From assembly GCA_963753545.1 (NCBI GenBank), contig CAVWCQ010000008.1:1364001-1428000 (forward strand): 64,000 nt of DNA, in the 5' to 3' direction. Positions 61,729 through 64,000 of this stretch are shown here, piece by piece. Under the pieces are notes generated by a model. The model did not search any database, was not told the DNA's origin, and worked only from the letters and a program-made list of their open reading frames with translations. The translations under genes and the position numbers were made by a program. The DNA comes from CAVWCQ01 sp963753545. GTDB taxonomy: Bacteria; Chloroflexota; Anaerolineae; Aggregatilineales; Aggregatilineaceae. Each line of letters opens with the position of its first letter. Position 1 is the first letter of the stretch.

Positions 61729-61932
61729 ATGGATAAAGAAGGCAATATAGTCTATTTGAATACACAGAATCTATCCATATTGCCAGGAACAAGAGTGATT
61801 ATTTTTGCCGAGAGAGATTACGAAGTCGAAGCAACTATCGAAAAAGAGGTTGATGAAAGAGGGCGGGAGTATTGGTTTGCTGTGCCAATTTGGTCCACAT
61901 TTCGAGATCTACCATTTGACCACACTTCCTGA
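61729..61932 (+). CDS. Small hypothetical protein
   Basis: A 67-residue soluble protein, MDKEGNIVYLNTQNLSILPG, with a beta-rich, acidic character (YEVEATIEKEVDERGREYWF). No ribosome site of note and no family recognised. On the opposite strand 61950-62060 a start-less frame ends VLLARLEMPHNS, perhaps a gene fragment; otherwise 61933-62070 shows nothing. Confidence 0.4.
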   Translation: MDKEGNIVYLNTQNLSILPGTRVIIFAERDYEVEATIEKEVDERGREYWFAVPIWSTFRDLPFDHTS

Positions 61933-62070
61933 TTTGTTTCTGTGCGTTGTCAAGAATTGTGGGGCATTTCCAATCGGGCCAGCAGCACCTCGCGGGTCAA
62001 GGGGCGAGGGTGAGCCGCTTCATAATATCTCGAAACCCTTTCACGATAGCTGCTGAAAACACACGGAGTC

Positions 62071-62103
62071 AAAAAGAGGCGTCCGATTTCCCACGAACGC
62101 CCC
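62071..62103 (-). terminator. Terminator of the ArsR-DUF2087 gene
   Basis: On the minus strand GGGGCGT and ACGCCTC pair with one mismatch across a loop and are followed by five T, 9 bases past the stop. It resembles the 28-kb terminator module. Confidence 0.7.
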
Positions 62104-62111
62104 TTCGTGTG

Positions 62112-62708
62112 TCACGCCCGCCAATAAACACCGCCGCCACCTTCGCGCCGCAGCAGATGCGCCTCGACCAGTTCCCGCCGCAGCGTAGCGTAGTCGGGGT
62201 GAATCTGCTCAATGATCGCGTTGACTTCCGGCTCGGTGTATTTGCGACCCGGCTCGAAGTGAGCCGCCAGCCAGCGCAGGATCGAGAACAGCTTGCCCGG
62301 CTTGCTCGGAATCTGCTTGAGCCGCTGCCCGACGAAATAATCCTTAAAAACCTTGCGCTCCTTGTCGTCCATGTCCAGATCATCGATCCACGACATATCC
62401 GGCTTTTCGGCAGGCACGCGCTGCACGATCTCTTCCAGGTTCGCCGTCAGATCGAGCATGCGCTTGAGCATCGGCTGGTTGAGCTTGTAGTAGCGGTTCG
62501 TGCCTTCCTGCTTCAGATTGAGCAGGTTGATCTCGCGCAGTTTGCTCACGTGGTGCGAGATCGTCGGCTCCGACAGGTCAAGCGCCTGGGCGAGATCGCT
62601 CGTCCGCATCGGTTGGCTGGCGGTCAGCCCGATAATACGCAGGCGGTTCTCGTCGGCCATCGTCTTGAAAAACTCCAGCAGGGCGGTCAGCCCATAGGTA
62701 TAGGCCAT
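62112..62708 (-). CDS. ArsR-type regulator with DUF2087 domain
   Basis: A 198-residue transcription regulator. Residues 1-90 form a winged helix (FFKTMADENRLRIIGLTASQ, LDLSEPTISHHVSKLREINL). The C-terminal DUF2087 domain shows FKDYFVGQRLKQIPSKPGKL, LRWLAAHFEPGRKYTEPEVN and LRRELVEAHLLRREGGGGVY. No metal-binding cysteine pair is seen, so it is not a metal sensor of the ArsR classic type. AAGGAGA lies 8 bases before the ATG, and a palindromic operator lies 17-36 bases upstream, so it is probably autoregulated. Confidence 0.92.
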   Translation of the reverse strand: MAYTYGLTALLEFFKTMADENRLRIIGLTASQPMRTSDLAQALDLSEPTISHHVSKLREINLLNLKQEGTNRYYKLNQPMLKRMLDLTANLEEIVQRVPAEKPDMSWIDDLDMDDKERKVFKDYFVGQRLKQIPSKPGKLFSILRWLAAHFEPGRKYTEPEVNAIIEQIHPDYATLRRELVEAHLLRREGGGGVYWRA

Positions 62709-62724
62709 TGTTTGATCTCCTTGA

Positions 62725-62744
62725 AATTAGACAACTATCTAATT
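62725..62744. promoter_or_regulatory. Palindromic operator of the ArsR-DUF2087 gene
   Basis: AATTAGACAACTATCTAATT: perfect 7-bp arms AATTAGA and TCTAATT around a 6-base centre, just upstream of the regulator start; typical size for an ArsR-type dimer. Confidence 0.7.
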
Positions 62745-62847
62745 AGAAGTTTATCAAAATACCGAATAGAGATCAAGAGGCAATTTGCATTTCTGCTATA
62801 AAATGAAACTAGGACAGGCAAGATTCTCAGCCAGGAGGCAGAGATCG

Positions 62848-63096
62848 ATGGGAGAATATCTTGGTGAATTATTCCATACCGGAGACACAGCACCCGCGTC
62901 CGGTGCGTACCAACTGGTAAACGACGATCCCAACGTGGATAAGCGAACGAACATGGGCCGCGTCTTTCCGTTCAAGAAGGGAGAATCTCTGCCGCCGCAC
63001 CCCGATACGAACGGCGCGGCGGAGTGGCGTTTCATGCGCATCAAACCTTCGGAGCGCGTTCCTGAGCCGATTATCACGCCGGGTGACAGCGGGTGA
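62848..63096 (+). CDS. YjzC-like small protein
   Basis: About 82 residues (MGEYLGELFHTGDTAPASGA). The FxxGDxAPxSGxY stretch at the start and VFPFKKGESLPPHPDTNGA recall YjzC-type proteins of unknown function. AGGAGG lies 9 bases before ATG 62848. It is divergent from the ArsR gene, with the operator between, so both may answer to it. Followed by a terminator. Confidence 0.7.
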   Translation: MGEYLGELFHTGDTAPASGAYQLVNDDPNVDKRTNMGRVFPFKKGESLPPHPDTNGAAEWRFMRIKPSERVPEPIITPGDSG

Positions 63097-63105
63097 TCTA
63101 GAACT

Positions 63106-63132
63106 AGGGCGGGGCGAACCCGCTCTTTTTTT
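63106..63132 (+). terminator. Rho-independent terminator after the YjzC-like gene
   Basis: GGGCGGG and CCCGCTC pair (one G-T wobble) across a short loop, then seven T. Confidence 0.75.
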
Positions 63133-63266
63133 GCCTGTTCGTTTTTGCCTCCAATCGCGGTTGGGGAGGGGAATATGATTACAGGTGACGCCCGGCTTGC
63201 CAACTCTTGTCACTGCCCACGCCCGGCATTGGCTGGTAGGGTGGATGAGAGAGGAGAAATCTACCG

Positions 63267-63785
63267 ATGAAAATTCTTGTCACCTATGCCAGCCGAGCGG
63301 GATCGACCGCCGGAGTAGCCGAAGCGATTGGCAAAACGTTAACCGAACGCGGCGCGCAGGTCGATGTGCGCCCGATGGCTGAAGTCACGGACCTGACGCC
63401 ATACGAAGCAGTGGTCGCTGGAAGCGCTATCCAGAGCGCACAGTGGCTGCCCGAAGCCATGCAGTTTATGGAAAAGAATCGGGCGGCGTTGGGGCGCAAG
63501 CCGTTCGCCTCGTTTACGGTCTGCATGACGATGGCCATGAAGAATGGACAGTACCGCCACGGCGTAGCGGAGTGGGTCTCCCCGGTGCGGGTGCTGGTGA
63601 AGCCCATCAGCGAGGGCTATTTTGCCGGAGCGCTCAACCTGCAAAAAGTGCCGTCGCTGCGCAAGCGGCTGATGTTCCGCGTGAGCACGGTTATGGGCGT
63701 CTGGTCGGAGGGCGATCACCGCGATTGGGAGGCCATCCGCGCCTGGACAAACGACCTTGCTGCCAGCCTCCGGCTACCGTCCTGA
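63267..63785 (+). CDS. Flavodoxin-domain protein (HemG-like)
   Basis: A 172-residue flavodoxin_5-type protein. ILVTYASRAGSTAGVAEAIG is the FMN phosphate loop, YEAVVAGSAIQSAQWLPEAM the second loop, and WSEGDHRDWEAIRAWTNDLA the end. Related proteins include menaquinone-dependent protoporphyrinogen oxidases, but the heme role is not certain here. AGGAG lies 9 bases before the ATG. It converges with the FecR-like gene. Confidence 0.88.
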   Translation: MKILVTYASRAGSTAGVAEAIGKTLTERGAQVDVRPMAEVTDLTPYEAVVAGSAIQSAQWLPEAMQFMEKNRAALGRKPFASFTVCMTMAMKNGQYRHGVAEWVSPVRVLVKPISEGYFAGALNLQKVPSLRKRLMFRVSTVMGVWSEGDHRDWEAIRAWTNDLAASLRLPS

Positions 63786-64000
63786 CGGCTGGGTGGGCGG
63801 CGGCAATATCGGGTTGATCGTCGGAGCGGGCGTGTGAGTTGGGGCGGGAAGCGGCCCGCTGGTGGTTCCCGTTTCGGACACGACCAGCGATTCGCCCGCC
63901 TTGATGTCAAACTGCTGTGTGCCCACTTGCGCGCTGACAACGCCGCTGGTCACCGTGACTTGAGTCGCGCCGCTGGCTGCCACCTTAACGCCAAATTCCG
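63774..64000 (-). CDS. FecR-like domain protein, 3' end only
   Basis: The last 75 residues of a protein that enters from the right edge: KFGVKVAASGATQVTVTSGV, VSAQVGTQQFDIKAGESLVV, then a Pro/Thr-rich tail (LPAPTHTPAPTINPILPPPT). The beta-strand pattern with GxxxxxGxxxVxAGxxxxV matches the end of a FecR domain. Overlaps the convergent flavodoxin gene by 12 bases. The start is outside the window. Confidence 0.6.
   Translation of the reverse strand, partial: EFGVKVAASGATQVTVTSGVVSAQVGTQQFDIKAGESLVVSETGTTSGPLPAPTHTPAPTINPILPPPTQPSGR

Noticed and set aside
61950..62060. Minus-strand frame ending VLLARLEMPHNS
   Set aside because: Protein-like composition but no start codon and only about 35 codons; could be a fragment, not enough to annotate.

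Overview
The window looks like a contig from a Chloroflexota bacterium, probably of the Anaerolineae type. This is inferred from the protein set: a YeiH/UPF0324 permease, an F420-type luciferase-like oxidoreductase, MalT-like LuxR ATPases, an ArsR-DUF2087 regulator, many secreted and lipoprotein beta-propeller or jelly-roll-like proteins, and the two dispersed GC-rich intergenic repeat families. G+C is moderately high, with AT-richer islands around 18.4-18.85 kb, 39.8-41.15 kb and 51-52 kb. About sixteen genes are broken by single-base frameshifts and one by an internal stop. Their reading frames continue cleanly on each side of the break, so many breaks are probably assembly or sequencing indels, although real decay cannot be excluded.

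Layout. 0-11.6 kb: mostly minus-strand housekeeping and membrane genes (PIG-V-like mannosyltransferase, TPR protein, HEIGH membrane protein, YeiH with a tiny partner, metalloprotease, Gfo/Idh oxidoreductase, glutamate-cysteine-ligase-like enzyme), with 6-phosphofructokinase and an HD protein on the plus strand. 11.7-22.7 kb: a receiver protein with a disordered tail, a tnpB-less derivative of an IS605-type element, two large secreted paralogues, two methyltransferases, an acetyltransferase and a frameshifted LuxR ATPase. 22.9-27.9 kb: eight GNAT acetyltransferase paralogues in one head-to-tail array ended by a strong terminator. 27.9-32.2 kb: a zinc-ribbon membrane protein, a papain-like/CFI-box protein and a propeller lipoprotein. 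32.3-39.8 kb: an AraC regulator divergent from a redox operon (cupin, SDR, carboxymuconolactone decarboxylase, four aldo/keto reductases, DUF2255). 40-42.7 kb: a TIR-coiled-coil-RDD membrane protein and a glutaredoxin-thioredoxin reductase fusion. 42.8-47 kb: a badly frameshifted glycogen phosphorylase and an intact tnpB element. 47-53 kb: twin lipoprotein cytochromes c, AzlCD, STAS-like proteins, an NphB/CloQ-type aromatic prenyltransferase and a small DMT transporter. 53-64 kb: propeller proteins, a SanA-like protein, an LLM oxidoreductase, a frameshifted kinase/response-regulator pair, a second receiver plus NERD membrane-protein locus, ArsR-DUF2087 with its palindromic operator, a YjzC-like protein, a flavodoxin and the end of a FecR-like protein.

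The strongest leads are the tnpB-deleted element that keeps exactly the omega-RNA end of its intact relative, the eight-gene GNAT array, the aromatic prenyltransferase, the membrane-tethered TIR protein, and the AraC operon with a readable promoter architecture (two 12-bp direct repeats at 21-bp spacing, the inner one over the -35 position of a perfect TATAAT).
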